Positions 36,738 through 48,017 of a stretch of 64,000 nucleotides of DNA are shown piece by piece. The notes below the pieces were generated by a model, which saw only the letters and a list, made by a program, of their open reading frames with translations, had not been told where the DNA came from and made no database searches. Position 1 is the first letter of the stretch. Each line of letters opens with the position of its first letter. Source of the DNA: Malachius bipustulatus (lineage: Eukaryota; Arthropoda; Insecta; Coleoptera; Melyridae); contig OU342633.1 in the NCBI GenBank assembly GCA_910589415.1, positions 39,066,210 through 39,130,209 of the forward strand, in the 5' to 3' direction. A program made the translations under genes and the position numbers.

Positions 36738-37340
36738 TAGCTGCTTTCTTTCGCTCAGCCACTTTGAATCATGGATCCTGAAAGTTGAATCCGGATCACT
36801 GAATCGCGGATTCAATAGGACCGTTTCTTATCGCGACGAAAGAACAGCAAAGGGAAGTGTAAAGTTGATTCGAATTATTATTATTGCAAGATTAATGGAA
36901 AAAATTGATAAAGTCGAATTATTAAAACGAAATAAACAATAATAATAATAATTTTTAATTTTTTTATTTATAATATTTAAAAATGGCACGAAATTGATGT
37001 GGTAGCCGTGTACCCAATAAATAACCCATCATAATATTCTAAATGTAAGACTATTCCAGTACTTTCGAAAATGTACATGAACAAAATGAGAATAAACAAA
37101 CAAAAAAGTATGAAAACGTAAACATATTCTTAGGAATCTTAGGTTACGTTTTTCGGATCCGGATCAATCCGTTCCGATCCTAAAAATTCTACGATTCGGA
37201 GGGGTGAGGGGATTACGGATCACGATCCAAATCTGGTAAAGAGTGGGGATGAATCCGTTTACGAAAGAACACGCCTGTTTGAATCCAAACGCGTTATAAC
37301 GCGTTCGGATCACGAATTTACGGTCGAAAGAAAGCAGCTA
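36738..37340. mobile_element. TIR element of 0.6 kb upstream of the kinesin gene
   Basis: tagctgctttctttcg at the left (36738-36753) is perfectly inverted at the right (37325-37340), with TA at the outer edges. The interior is richer in short palindromes around ggatc, ccggatc and gaatcc than its flanks. It is noncoding, and its termini differ from the CAGGG group. Confidence 0.6.
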
Positions 37341-37924
37341 ATATGTAGTAATCCGAACTCTGACTATAGGCTGTAGGGAAGGGATTCAACGTACTCCTTC
37401 CGGATGTTCTATACTCTAAGAACTGCTACTCGAGATTGAGAGACTTATCTTTGTTGACATTACTGAAAGATCACTTTGATTTTTGACAGGTAATTTTAAC
37501 GGAAAATTACACGTCAATCACTTCGATTTGAATTTTCAAAATGTAATGTTTATTATTATTATATTTTAATTATCCCATTCCAGTTTCCTTTTCAGTCCAG
37601 TCCAGTCCAGTTTGAGAGTTTGAGAGTTCAGTTTTGTTTTTTGTTTCATGTTTCTGGTTCTTGTAGTGTGTAGTGTTGTATGGTGTGGTGTCCTATCTCA
37701 TCCTCTTATGCTTATCATTCCTTGATTTGATATCATCGTATCGCAATTACAAAAAAAAGTTGATGTTTTAAAGCAAACTTTCCACAAATCTTGAATTTAT
37801 TTGCACGTGAAAGTCTTTGTTAGTTAGGTATTTATTCCCGTTTAGATTTAGACAGCTGATGGTAGGTGAGCGGTATGGTAAGATAAAAATACCTAATAAG
37901 CAAAAAAACTTCATCTAATCAGAA

Positions 37925-40900
37925 ATGGATAGCCATTTTGTAACACGGCCCGAAAATCCCTCGTATTTATGTGCTCGAGATCCGAGTATAGTGGCCTGGT
38001 CGAGAAGTAACATGAATATAGTTAGAACCGATCTGAAAGATGAATTTCCCAGTGAAATCAGTCCCGTGATTGATGAAAAAAAAGTGAGTATTAAGTTCTA
38101 TTATTATCTGATGGAATTATTCTTTCATATCCCATTATTAGGAAGAGCATCTGGAAGTGTACCTCCGTCTGAAAGGTGGCATAAATTTCGACGACCTTTA
38201 CGAAGTAAAGGATAATGACACCCTCATTTGCCACGTTCCCGAAGGCTCGCAAGCTTTACGGAACATGAAGGACGGAACGGTGACGAGGAAGTACTCGTTC
38301 TCGAAGATATTCGGACCAACGTTCTCCCAGATTGACATCTTCAATTACATCGTTAAACCTCGAGTTCTGAATTTCATCAATGGACACAACAGCACACTGT
38401 TAACTTACGGTGCTTCTGGCTCAGGTAATTTTTGTTTTTATGTATGAATAATCTCAGAACTTATGAGCTTAAACTGTTATTTTTGTTTTGAGTTATTTAA
38501 TAAAATAATAAAAGTAACTATATAATAATTTTGAGAAGCTGCAATCTTGTGGCTCATCTGAAATTAATTTTTTGGTTTAATACCCCTCAACATATTGAAA
38601 CGAAGTGTCTCTTTGTTCTTGTGAAGTTTAGGGTGGTATGCAGAGTTAGAGTTATAATAATTTATAAAAACTAAGTTCATTTTCAATGCTAAAATTTGTT
38701 GTCTGAAATACTTTGTCATTTTTTTCTGGATTTCTATCTGGTCCTTATCTTGGAGTTGATAAAAAAATATTATTTGGCATTTAATGATAACAACAATTTA
38801 ATTTTAATATTTTGTTGGAATTTTATCATCACCTATAAAAGAAAATGGTACAAGGTGAAAGTTTGTATACCTAAGTATTAGGTCTAAGTCCTATATGAAA
38901 ATGCCAAACAATTAATAAAAAAAATAATTATTAAAAAAAACAAAAGTTAAAAATAAAACAACAAATAAAATTCTAGGTACAGCCACCTCTCATATCTTCT
39001 GCCCTTTTTAAGAATTCACCATAGACTTCACGAGTACTCGCAGGTTGAGTTACTTTATGTATGGTGTTGCTTATCCTTATTTTCAGTGATTCTTATAAGT
39101 TGAATACTCGGGAACCAAATGTTCGGCTGACTGTAGTATGACAGCAAGGTGGCTGTCCTGCGCTTGCGCATACTTATAGCATTAGTAAGATAATTGCTAT
39201 GGCATCATTTTGGTAAAAAAAAATAGATTGGTAGGCTTGGTCCTGTCCATTACCCTGCCAGATCACCTGATCTCACGCCAATGGGGTTTTTATGGGGTAT
39301 TTTGAAAAAACAAGCTTATCAGAATAAAGAGCAACACTGTAAATAAACAAAATCAACCATGCTAGATTTGTTAAGTTTGCGATGAATTCTTTTAAAAAAA
39401 CAGCTACATAGAATAACTTTTTGTGTATTGTTTTTTTTGTTGTTTCATTTTTGGCTTTCGTTCTTTTAATAATTATTTTTTTATACTGACGTTTGGAAAA
39501 TTCTTTTCACTTGTTTATCACATGGCGATCCTTGCAAGTTTATCACATTTTTTATAAGAAATAAATTTTTCCCTAAAATTAATATTTAAAAAGTTTTACT
39601 TTTTAATATGACATCCTGTACCTACGTGGTTTCTGAGGTTTCTTGAGAAGCAGAGTTTTTTTTATAAAGATTGGCTTTTTTCGTAAAATGAATATTAAGA
39701 ACGGTTTTCTAAGAATATTTTTTAGTAGTTTCTGAGAAACTTATTGGTTTGTTTCTGATAAAAAATTATAGCTGCTCCATAATATGTATTGTTATGGTAT
39801 TCCCTTTTCCCCCCTTTCTAATTTATTATTATTAATTTTATTTTAAAAGATTTTATATCATAAACAAAAATTATTTATTGTAATTTATGAGGACACTCTC
39901 TTTCCCAGTTGGGTTCAGTTAAAAAAAATGTTTCTTTTCATTTAACTTGAACCGAAATTTGAAATTTTATAGAATGAATCTAATTTATGACTTGTAACGT
40001 GACAAAATGTTTATTTAAAAAATGAATTAAAAACCTACCTCGAGCTCTCTGACTTTTAAAGTTTGTTATGCTCTGAAATTTAAACTAATTACAATGCCAA
40101 GATCTTACAATGTCCTTTTTCATTATAAACCTTTCTCTAGTCCCTCTGATTCTCTTCTTCTTTACTCTTTTTCTCACAGCTTTTTCCAAATTCTTAACCT
40201 GGTTATCGTCTTTCGTTATTCCTTTGCCTTTCCAAATAAAGCTTTACTCTCGTCCTTGTAGTCTCTTTCTCTTTTTCTTACTGCTTCTCTTCCATTTACT
40301 AATAAATCTTTGCTTTCCGTTACTTATTCTCTTCTTTAATAATTTATTCCTCTTTCTCTTTACTATCACTTAATCTTCTCTTTACTTCTTCTAAATAATT
40401 ATGTGACATTTTTTTTAACTTTCTTTCTGACAGATACTCTTCAAATTTCCAATCTCAAATTTTTTTTTGCCCACTGATTTTTTTAAACAATCAAAATAAT
40501 TTATTTTTTACATTTTTAATTATTAATTATTAATTATTTTTATTTGTTACAAGTCATAAATTTAATTGTCATAAAATTCAAATCAAGTTCAAACTTGAAA
40601 TCACCACTTATCTTCAACTGAACTCAATTTTTCGTAACAGTATCAAATCTACCCAAAAATAGATTTTGTAAAAATAAATTCAAAATAGCTGTAAAAATTT
40701 TTCATCTGAGGCACCTCCACAAAGTGTCTTTATACAGGGTGATCCCGAAATGGCGGACACGGTATAGTATACAGGGAGTTGTAGAGGATGTTCAGAAAGA
40801 CTGTAAATTTAAAACAAAAATGGTTTCTGCGGCCTTGTTACCCAGATATAGAGTGTCCTTTTTCTAAAATTTTAATTAAAATGGCAGTCAAATTTAAGCA

Positions 40901-43900
40901 ACCTTCACTGGTCAAGAACATAATTTGGCATAGCTATTTACGATAGTGTTTGCTTTTTATTTTTCTTTATTATTAGGAACGGAATTACATTACAATTACA
41001 ATTATTACATTTCACAATTTATTCCCTGAGTTCAACAAAAATTTTCAATGTGGCATCATTATCCAAATACGAGCTCAACAATGCAACTAAAATAGATTTA
41101 GAATAATATTATTACCGTTTTGTCCTTATTATCGACTCATCAGCACATCATCCATAATAAGGACGAAACGGAACCGTCCATGTCTTCAGTCTTCTCCTCG
41201 CGTGCTGTGCGAAAGTTTCTATGTAATTTGTTCTGCAAAAGAACCTGTGGTGGCAAAATTAAAATTAGAACCTAAATTCCAATAAAACTCAAATATTATA
41301 AAATCAAAATAATTGGTTCAAGAAAAACATAATTATACAGGCTGTCCCAAGATTTCTTTATCAAGGGATATCCGGGTTATTTCAAAAAATAAACAAATGA
41401 AATTCAGGAAATTTCAACCATACCCCTAAGGCTTTGCAGCTGCACCCTCAATGCCCCTTTACGCCTTTCCACCCCTAAGTAATCATCCCCTACTTTTTTT
41501 TTCAAATGACACCCGCATATTTTTTTTGCTCGACAGGATTGTTGACTTCTTTCTGAATACAATGTCACACAATTTTTTTAAATCGAGACATATCTAGCAC
41601 GCCGAAAACAACATAATATAACAAACGAGGGTTATTACTAGTTAAGGTGGTTGGAGGAAACATTAACACAAAAAACCAACAATTGCAACTCCTTGACAAC
41701 CCTCGTTTGTTTTGATATTATATTGTTTTCGGCGTGCTAGATATGTCTCGATTTGAAAAAATCGTATGACATTGTATTCAGAAAGAAGTCAAGAATCCTG
41801 CTGAGCAAAAAAAAAATGGGGGTGTCATTTGAAAAAAAAAGTAGGGGATGATTACTTAGGGGTGGAAAGGCGTAAAGGGGCATTGAGGGTGTAGCTGCAA
41901 AGCCTTAGGGGTATGGTTGAAATTTCCTGAATTTCATTTGTTTATTTTTTGAAATAACGCGGATATCCCTTGATAAAGAAATCTTGGGAGACCCTGTATA
42001 TAATATCTTTATAATAGTTTCTTTCTTATGCTATATTATAAGTTTACTTATTGTAAACTCCATAATTTCCAGTTGCAATCCCTGTCATTGATGCGATATT
42101 AATCATCAGGTTAAACATAAATTCCCTACCTCAAAATTATTTTTTATCCGTTCAATAGTAATAATTATTAATAAAGTTCCAGCGGCCGATGTCATGTTAT
42201 TTCTTTTTTTTTTCGTTCCATAGGGAAAACATTCACGATTGTGGGAACGGCAAATGAGCCCGGCATGGTTCCTCGCGCCTTGGAGTACGTATTCAGGAGT
42301 CTCCCGAAACTGCCATCAACACCTGAAGTCAAACCGTCTCCCAACGGGAACGTCGTTCTATTGGACGACCAAATGAAAGGAGAGGAGAACCGCAGCAGAC
42401 GTGACTTACTGGCAGAGGCTGCAAAAATGACAGACCACCTAAAACATGTGAAAGTTTACAAGTAAGTTGTTGTTTTTTTTTATTTTTTTGTCTTTTGATG
42501 GCTTAGTTTAGAAGCAATAATAATAATAATAATGTCTATTTGCCTTTTTTAAATACATTTCGCGGTAGTGAAAAATTATTGTTACAAAAAGTCTTAAGAA
42601 GGATCTCTCTAACGACTTTTGTTTGAAACTTTTCTTGAAATTTCTTATTGTACGTTCTCGAAAATGATCAGTGCTGCCCAGATAAGGTCCGACTGATCCT
42701 TGCTCAGAACATTTTCTGGATATCCTTGTGGTATTATTGCCGTTCGGATATCCGTTACAGCCTTTGCATTAGAGGTGGAAGATTCCACCTTCCTATGTTT
42801 TTTAGGCTGTGCCGATCTTGAAGTACTCTCTTCCGAACGAGTCTTTTTTTTCCCTCGACGGTCGAGAGTTTCTCTTGGTTACCTTGCTTGCTGGTCCTGG
42901 GTTTTGCTACACTGGGTTCACCTTCAACCCTAGCTTGCTAGGTTCTTCAGTTTCCCCGTTGTTTTCTAGTTTCGGCTCTTTTCTCAGTTTCCTGCAAGCG
43001 GCTCCTGACTGTTTTTTGGGTGGGTCTTTCTTTTCAGAATCCCCTTCCCTTTTTGGGTTTTGGTTTTGTTTTTCTTGGTTCATAATGTTCCCACGAGTAA
43101 TGGAGCTACCTATATGAAAGAAAACACCATACATATAGTAGGCATTTATTTTTGAAGGTGCGCCACTTCTCCGACGTTGAATCTAGAGGGACTGATCTTC
43201 TATTCAGCCATGCATCCTTGTAGCCTGGATTTCCGCCGTAGGATTTAGGTGTTTGAAGGTTGTCTCCTTTTGGTCCAGGCGGTAAAGCCAAGACCCTCGT
43301 AATCCTCTGTTCGCGAGACATGACTACGACAACAGAGTTTTACGGTCTATCAGAGAGTCCACTTTCGGACGTTCTCCAGCATCGTTATAACCCCTGTGCA
43401 GACCTTTAGTCACGACACTACAACTAGGTGTGGGGTGAGGTGGTCCGCGGCAGGGCTTTTTTGAGCTACTAGTCTAGAGTTTTATCTCCGACGAGCTCTA
43501 TAACATAGTATAACGAACACCGCTCTGGAGAAATTCTAGTAATTACTTCTTGTAACATTCTAGTGCACCATTTGCTTGTTTGTTTACATTCTTTATACTG
43601 GATTAGTCAATGACATGTTCGCGACAGTTCCAGTCACATGTCATGTGACACATCGACAGACAGACGTTAGTTCTATGGATTTCTGGAGTGGGCACGCCGA
43701 ACAATCTGACATTTCCAGAATCCACGAATCGACGGGTGCAACGTTCGAGAAAGTACCTACTGTTTCGCTGCCCGTCCGGGGAGCTATATAAGAGTAGCCT
43801 CGCGGTTGCGTAAAACAGTTTAGTTTGGACATTGAGTGAAGTGAAGACAGAGAGCAGAGCAGTAACTAGTGGAAGCTGAACAGAGCAGTAGTGAAGTGAA

Positions 43901-46872
43901 GTGTGAAGTAAGGGAGCCAGTAGTGACAGTATAGCGAATTATAAAGAGAACAGCTGTGTTTAGTGTGTTTGATTATTTAGAATAATTATTAGAGGTTATA
44001 AGTACTTGTGGTGTTAACTGTTAAACAATAAAGTAATTTGTAAGACTTTTTGGTGGTGATTTATTTATTATTGTGAGACCCGTAACAATAGATTGACATA
44101 GTCTATTGTAGATGACACAAAAAATAAAAGAAAGAACTTAAAAACAATAACCATGCTTTTTTACATCTAAAAAGGAATTTTGGTTTGCACCCGGTTATTA
44201 TTCTGGGATCCTCCAGGCCTTCACTGATTTAAGATTCACCCAGTATAATGTTAATAGAGACTTATGACACTAAACCAACATACAATGACAAATGAAGGAT
44301 GAACAATTTGAGGGTGGTTTTGCTGCAATCCACGAAGCAGTTCCTGAAGCTTTAACCTAAATTAACAATTTAAAACCCTTATGAAAATGTGACTGTTATT
44401 TTAATTAATATGTTCAGCTGTCATCCATAAGAATATATTATAATATCGATACGTTTTTGCCAGACTATCGTAAGTGACATTTTTGCTGAAAATGAGATTT
44501 GGGGTCTATCGTAAGCATCACATGTCTCCAGAAGTTCTGCCATAGTATTGTAAGGTTATTATGAATAACTCATATTACCTAATAACGAACTTACACACAA
44601 AATGGTAAGGTTTTGTACAACCGAGTAAAAATAACACTAAAAAATCGTCTCCTGTAAAATGTCACTTACGATAGTCTGGCAAAAACGTATCGATATGTAT
44701 ATCGTGTGATCCACAAAATTTTTCATCAACTAGTGCCTTGGAAGGGAGAGATAGCTATTGCAGTCATGTCTGAGCTCATTGCACTTGAGCACACCTACCA
44801 ATAGTTTGCATTTTATCTGACAGACTGGCAGACATGCTTCATTTTTTCCAAGGCAGATGAAAAATTTTGTGGATCACTCGATACATCTCGATACACCTGT
44901 GACAACTTTTATGTGATTTATCCGTTATTCCTCCAACTAATTTCATCGTCGATTGTTTCCAGAGCCATGCAGACCAGACTGAGCAGTGAACCGGCCGCAA
45001 TAATCGACGAATTCAGCACGGTCTCGATCGGCGTCTGGGTCTCGTTTGCCGAGATCTACAACGAGAGCATCTACGATCTTTTGTGCGAAGATCCTCCCAG
45101 AGGCAGACAGCGATCGAAGTTACGTCTGGGCTCGTCGAACAATAACACATACATCAAAAACTTGCGACAAATAAACGTGAGGTCCGGCTTAGAAGCGTTC
45201 CAGATCCTGCAGTACGGGGTCCATAACCTCAATTACGCCGCCACAAGGATAAATTCGCATTCCAGTCGGTCCCATTCGATATTCACGATAACGTTTGTAC
45301 AGGCCTTCCGAAACAACACAAGAGTGAGCCACTTTAACTTCTGTGATCTGGCCGGCTCGGAACGGTTGAAGAAAACTTTAAACGAAGGGGACCGATTGCG
45401 CGAGTCAAACAACATCAACACGTCTTTGATGGTCCTGGGGAAGTGTATAGCGCAGGTGCGGGATTCCCAGAAGCAAAACGATAATCGTTTGATCGCTTTC
45501 AGGGAATCAAAACTGACTCAGCTTTTTCAAAACGCCCTGTCAGGCTATGAAAGCATTTCAATGGTCGTGAACGTTAACCCCTCCAAAGAAATGTTCGACG
45601 AGACTCAGCACGTCTTAAATTTTTCGGCGATCGCGAAGAGTATCATCGTTGAAGAGAAAAAGCCGACGGTCTCTCATAAAAATAATCGTTTCTCCCTTTA
45701 CCTGCAGAACAAAGCGAGTCACGTCGAAGCGCCTGCTGAAGTGTACGCCGATCTGGAACATTACAAGAACATGGTTTCCCAACTGACCGATCTCCTCGAA
45801 CAGCAACGGCTCGAGTTCGAGCAAGATAATCTCGAAGATCGCAATCGCATCATCAATGGCTACAAAGAGATCATTGAAATGAACGATAACACGTGGAAGG
45901 GCCAGCTGAAAGCCAGCGAAGAGCGAGAGCAACGGTATAAAATTGCCCTGAAAAATTTAAAACAGAAATACGAGGAAGAGCGTAATAATATAGTAAAAAA
46001 AGTCCCTACCATCGTAATTAGTGACAGTTCATCAGAGGATGATGAAAAAGAAGATAAAAAAAAACTGTTGCAATCATTGCATGAGAAAAACAAGAAACTC
46101 GAAGAGAAACTTGCAGCAGTCGAGCTCTCCCACAAAATTGAAATTGATAATTTACAGCGTCAAATCGATTCTTTGACGTCAAAAACGAAGTTATTAACAC
46201 AAGAACTTCAATTGAAAAACGAGAAGATTTCAGAGCTGCAGTTTACACTGCAAGACGCCGAAATAGCCTACAAGGAACTCTTGAAAGCCCAAGAGCAAGC
46301 ATCTAAGAAGTCTCAACACCTCCAAGCAGAACTCTTGGAAGAACACGAAAAAGTTCTTACTCTGGAATATCAACTGTCCGAGACTACCAACAACTTGACA
46401 GTCAAAGATGACATAATAGAGGAGCTCGAGGATTTCAAGGATATGTATCTCCGGCTGAAAGGTGCGGATGTTACCATTTCTGGCTCCGGTGAGTTGAATT
46501 AAGCATTTCATAAAAATATTTATTTTGTCCCCCATATTTTTGAATGAGTAATTATTTAGGCTAATAATTCTGTTCTTTCAGTAATGAAGATGATATTTTT
46601 ATTTTTCAGAGAACGTGTCTTTAATGAAGAATCCGCTCAATGCAACGTTTAATGGCAATCCAATGAAAAACGTAGTCAGTTCTACGTTTTCTGAGACTCA
46701 AGGTTCCATCAGCTGCTGTGACGACACTTTAACGGAGCGAATTTTGCATTCGCTAACGCCTCAGCGTGTTGACCATGTGCAATCACAGGACGAGAGTTCT
46801 ACTGCTACATTAAACTCGAATTCACCGTTTTTATGCAAATCGACCACTTTTGACATTGAGGACGAGAATTAG
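37925..46872 (+). CDS. Kinesin-6 motor protein (KIF20A/subito-like)
   Basis: Plus-end microtubule motor expected to work in spindle assembly and cytokinesis. Exons: 37925-38083, 38142-38424, 42224-42461, 44963-46488, 46610-46872 (stop), all GT-AG and phase-consistent, giving 822 residues. The P-loop GASGSGKT (residues 143-150) is split by intron 2. YNESIYDLL (about 259-267), switch I NSHSSRSH (324-331) and switch II DLAGSE (355-360) follow. Between the P-loop and switch I lies a long insertion (about residues 165-240, including LPKLPSTPEVKPS), the hallmark of kinesin-6. Residues about 470-725 are a charged heptad-like coiled coil; the tail is Ser/Thr-rich. Exon 4 is markedly GC-richer than its introns. 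A possible poly(A) signal is AATAAA at 47023-47028. The two largest introns (3.8 and 2.5 kb) are packed with mobile-element relics. KIF20A/B versus subito orthology is not resolved by eye, and KIF23 is less likely. Confidence 0.93.
39227..39343 (+). pseudogene. Mariner-type transposase fragment in kinesin intron
   Basis: A 39-codon frame bounded by stops reads IGRLGPVHYPARSPDLTP followed by LWGILKKQAY. The ARSPDLTP-(F)FLWG-LK block is the hallmark of DDE transposases of the mariner type, carrying the third catalytic acidic residue. No terminal repeats were found around it. Confidence 0.7.
40100..40440. repeat. Strand-biased pyrimidine-rich tract in intron
   Basis: About 340 bases of the plus strand are strongly enriched in C and T (tctctttctctttttctt and similar). 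The opposite strand would be Lys/Glu/Arg-rich in all frames but has many stops, so it is not a gene as it stands. Confidence 0.5.
40733..41100 (-). mobile_element. Second, one-ended copy of the 25579-26203 element
   Basis: It starts tacagggtgatcccgaaatg then gcggacacgg and continues for about 350 bases as the reverse complement of 26203 down to about 25850 (gagttgtagaggatgttcag; actgtaaatttaaaacaaaa; gtgtttgctttttatttt). The far terminus is missing. It lies in the second kinesin intron. Confidence 0.75.
41115..41171. repeat. 18-bp inverted repeat
   Basis: ccgttttgtccttattat (41115-41132) pairs with ataataaggacgaaacgg (41154-41171) with one mismatch. It directly follows the truncated element copy. 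Confidence 0.6.
41336..41998. mobile_element. Near-perfect long hairpin element in kinesin intron
   Basis: Two arms of about 290 bases face each other around a centre of about 65 bases (near 41635-41700). The left arm starts tacaggctgtcccaagattt, the right ends aaatcttgggagaccctgta, and only a handful of differences separate them along the whole length. Both include gcacgccgaaaacaa or its inverse and cctttccacccctaagtaat or its inverse. TA flanks both sides. It is noncoding and lies in an intron of a transcribed gene, so the pre-mRNA could fold into about 290 bp of double-stranded RNA. Confidence 0.88.
42650..43321 (-). pseudogene. Retrotransposon ORF1-like remnant (DUF4780-like)
   Basis: Consecutive minus-strand frames, joined only by frameshifts, read MSREQRITRVLALPPGPKG, then KKQSGAACRKLRKEPKL, then TDIRTAIIPQGYPENVLSKD and LIWAALI. 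The SGAxxRKLRK block followed by a IIPxGYPE-L-DQ block is the layout of insect ORF1-like proteins carrying DUF4780. Frame breaks near 43130 and 42860 show it is dead. It is in the third kinesin intron, antisense to it. Confidence 0.55.
43551..44087 (+). mobile_element. Solo LTR, probable
   Basis: The segment begins tgtaacattctagtgc and ends ttgtgagacccgtaaca. It has the parts of an LTR in order: TATA box (tatataag, 43785-43792), a purine-rich transcribed region with repeated agtgaagtg/gagcagag phrases, and AATAAA (44027-44032) about 55 bases before the end. The 3' terminus matches the inverted piece at 47368. No short direct duplication is evident at the chosen left edge, so that boundary is uncertain. 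Confidence 0.6.
44443..44696. mobile_element. Foldback element with perfect 41-bp arms
   Basis: Left arm 44443-44483 (atatcgatacgtttttgcca then gactatcgtaagtgacatttt) is exactly repeated in inverse at 44656-44696. The spacer is 172 bases. It lies in the third kinesin intron, immediately before a second foldback. Confidence 0.8.
44706..44877. mobile_element. Second foldback with perfect 22-bp core arms
   Basis: gtgatccacaaaatttttcatc (44706-44727) is perfectly inverted at 44856-44877. Pairing extends across a short gap to agtgccttggaa on the left and ttccaaggca on the right. It ends about 85 bases before the acceptor of kinesin exon 4. Confidence 0.75.
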
Positions 46873-47210
46873 TTCCGTTTTTTTTTTTTTAATTTTTGAA
46901 TGTGAACTGTTAAATTTTTGTGTTACTAGGAAAGTTTTGTGATTTTATAACCTGATTATGAAAAATACAGAAGACAAAAGAATATTCATCATAAGGAATC
47001 TCAAAAGGAGAGTTCTACGTTAAATAAAATCAAATTCAACTTCTTAATATTGACCTAAATCAACAACTTTTGATAGGGACAAAGAATTTTGATTCGGTTC
47101 CGTATCCCTGAGGTCCCCAAAGGACTCATGTTTTTTTTTTATAATTTTTCTATGTGAATTGTTCAGTTTATGTGTTACTAGATATTTTTGTAATTTTATA
47201 TGTAATAGTT
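46873..47210 (+). repeat. Duplicated kinesin 3' untranslated block
   Basis: The text after the stop (tttttttttttaatttttga, then tgtgaactgttaaattt, tgtgttactag, ttttgtgattttata) recurs at about 47130-47200 (ataatttttctatgtgaat, tgttcagtttatgtgttact, ttttgtaattttata). The copy is about 80 percent identical and has been duplicated in direct orientation. Confidence 0.55.
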
Positions 47211-47367
47211 TCCAAGTGTCTACATATTTATTAAATATACAAACATAATTTGTTTTTAAGATCTCTTAAATAGTTTTGCTTTATTTCTATACAGGATTTT
47301 CCAACCCTTTTCTTATGATGGCAGCCATTTTTATGATTCTCGCCAGTTTGCCAGTGCCAAGTCATAT

Positions 47368-47680
47368 TGTTACGGGTCTCACACTTTATTAATACTAAAT
47401 TAAAGTTTTACAAAATTATTCATTCTCTACCATGCTTAATAACCTCCCAATCTAAATAATCAGCTGTTTCTTTTATTTACTTTCACACAGATATTACACA
47501 ACTATACTCTTCCACTTCGCTTGTCTATACTTCACTATTCTCAATCACTTCTAATCTAACTAAACACTACCCCTGATTACTCTATATCTTCTTTACTCGG
47601 TGATACTTCAGCTCTCATTCACATCCAAAATATAACTAAAACTTCTCTCTAGTTCCAGCTACGGCGGTTCTTATATAGGG
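47368..47680 (-). mobile_element. LTR fragment, inverted relative to 43551-44087
   Basis: It begins tgttacgggtctcac, the exact inverse of the end of the other LTR, and on the minus strand shows a TATA box (ctatataag, near 47678-47670) and an AATAAA (about 47387) in the same order. Upstream (U3) sequence is missing; it stops where a tatagggtgtatacag motif begins. Confidence 0.65.
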
Positions 47681-48017
47681 TGTATACAGTGTATCTAAAA
47701 TGAACCAAGAAAATTCAGCCGGTGATTGATGAGATCATTTTAAGAAAAAAAGTAAGTATAAACGTATGTCCTAAGCGGCTTAACTTTGTTGAAGTTTCAA
47801 GAAAAAAATCGTTTTAATAATAACTTTAATAAGAATCAAGACATTTTCGTTAAAATTTGTGTACACCTTCCATGCTTCAAGAGGCATTTCCAAACGTATG
47901 GCTAATAATACTCTGATCAATTTTTAAACTGTCAAACAAATATTAATTTTTTGAATTTAGAAAGAGTAAAATGACGAAAATAATATCAAATACGCTAGAC
48001 TATAATACGTCCAACTT

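Noticed and set aside
40110..40373. 87-codon hydrophobic frame as a membrane protein
   Set aside because: Leu/Phe/Ser content is a direct product of the C/T-rich tract; it lies in a kinesin intron without splice or start context.
45233..46535. Several minus-strand frames of 60-105 codons antisense to kinesin exon 4
   Set aside because: Shadows of the GC-richer coding exon; none has an independent signature.
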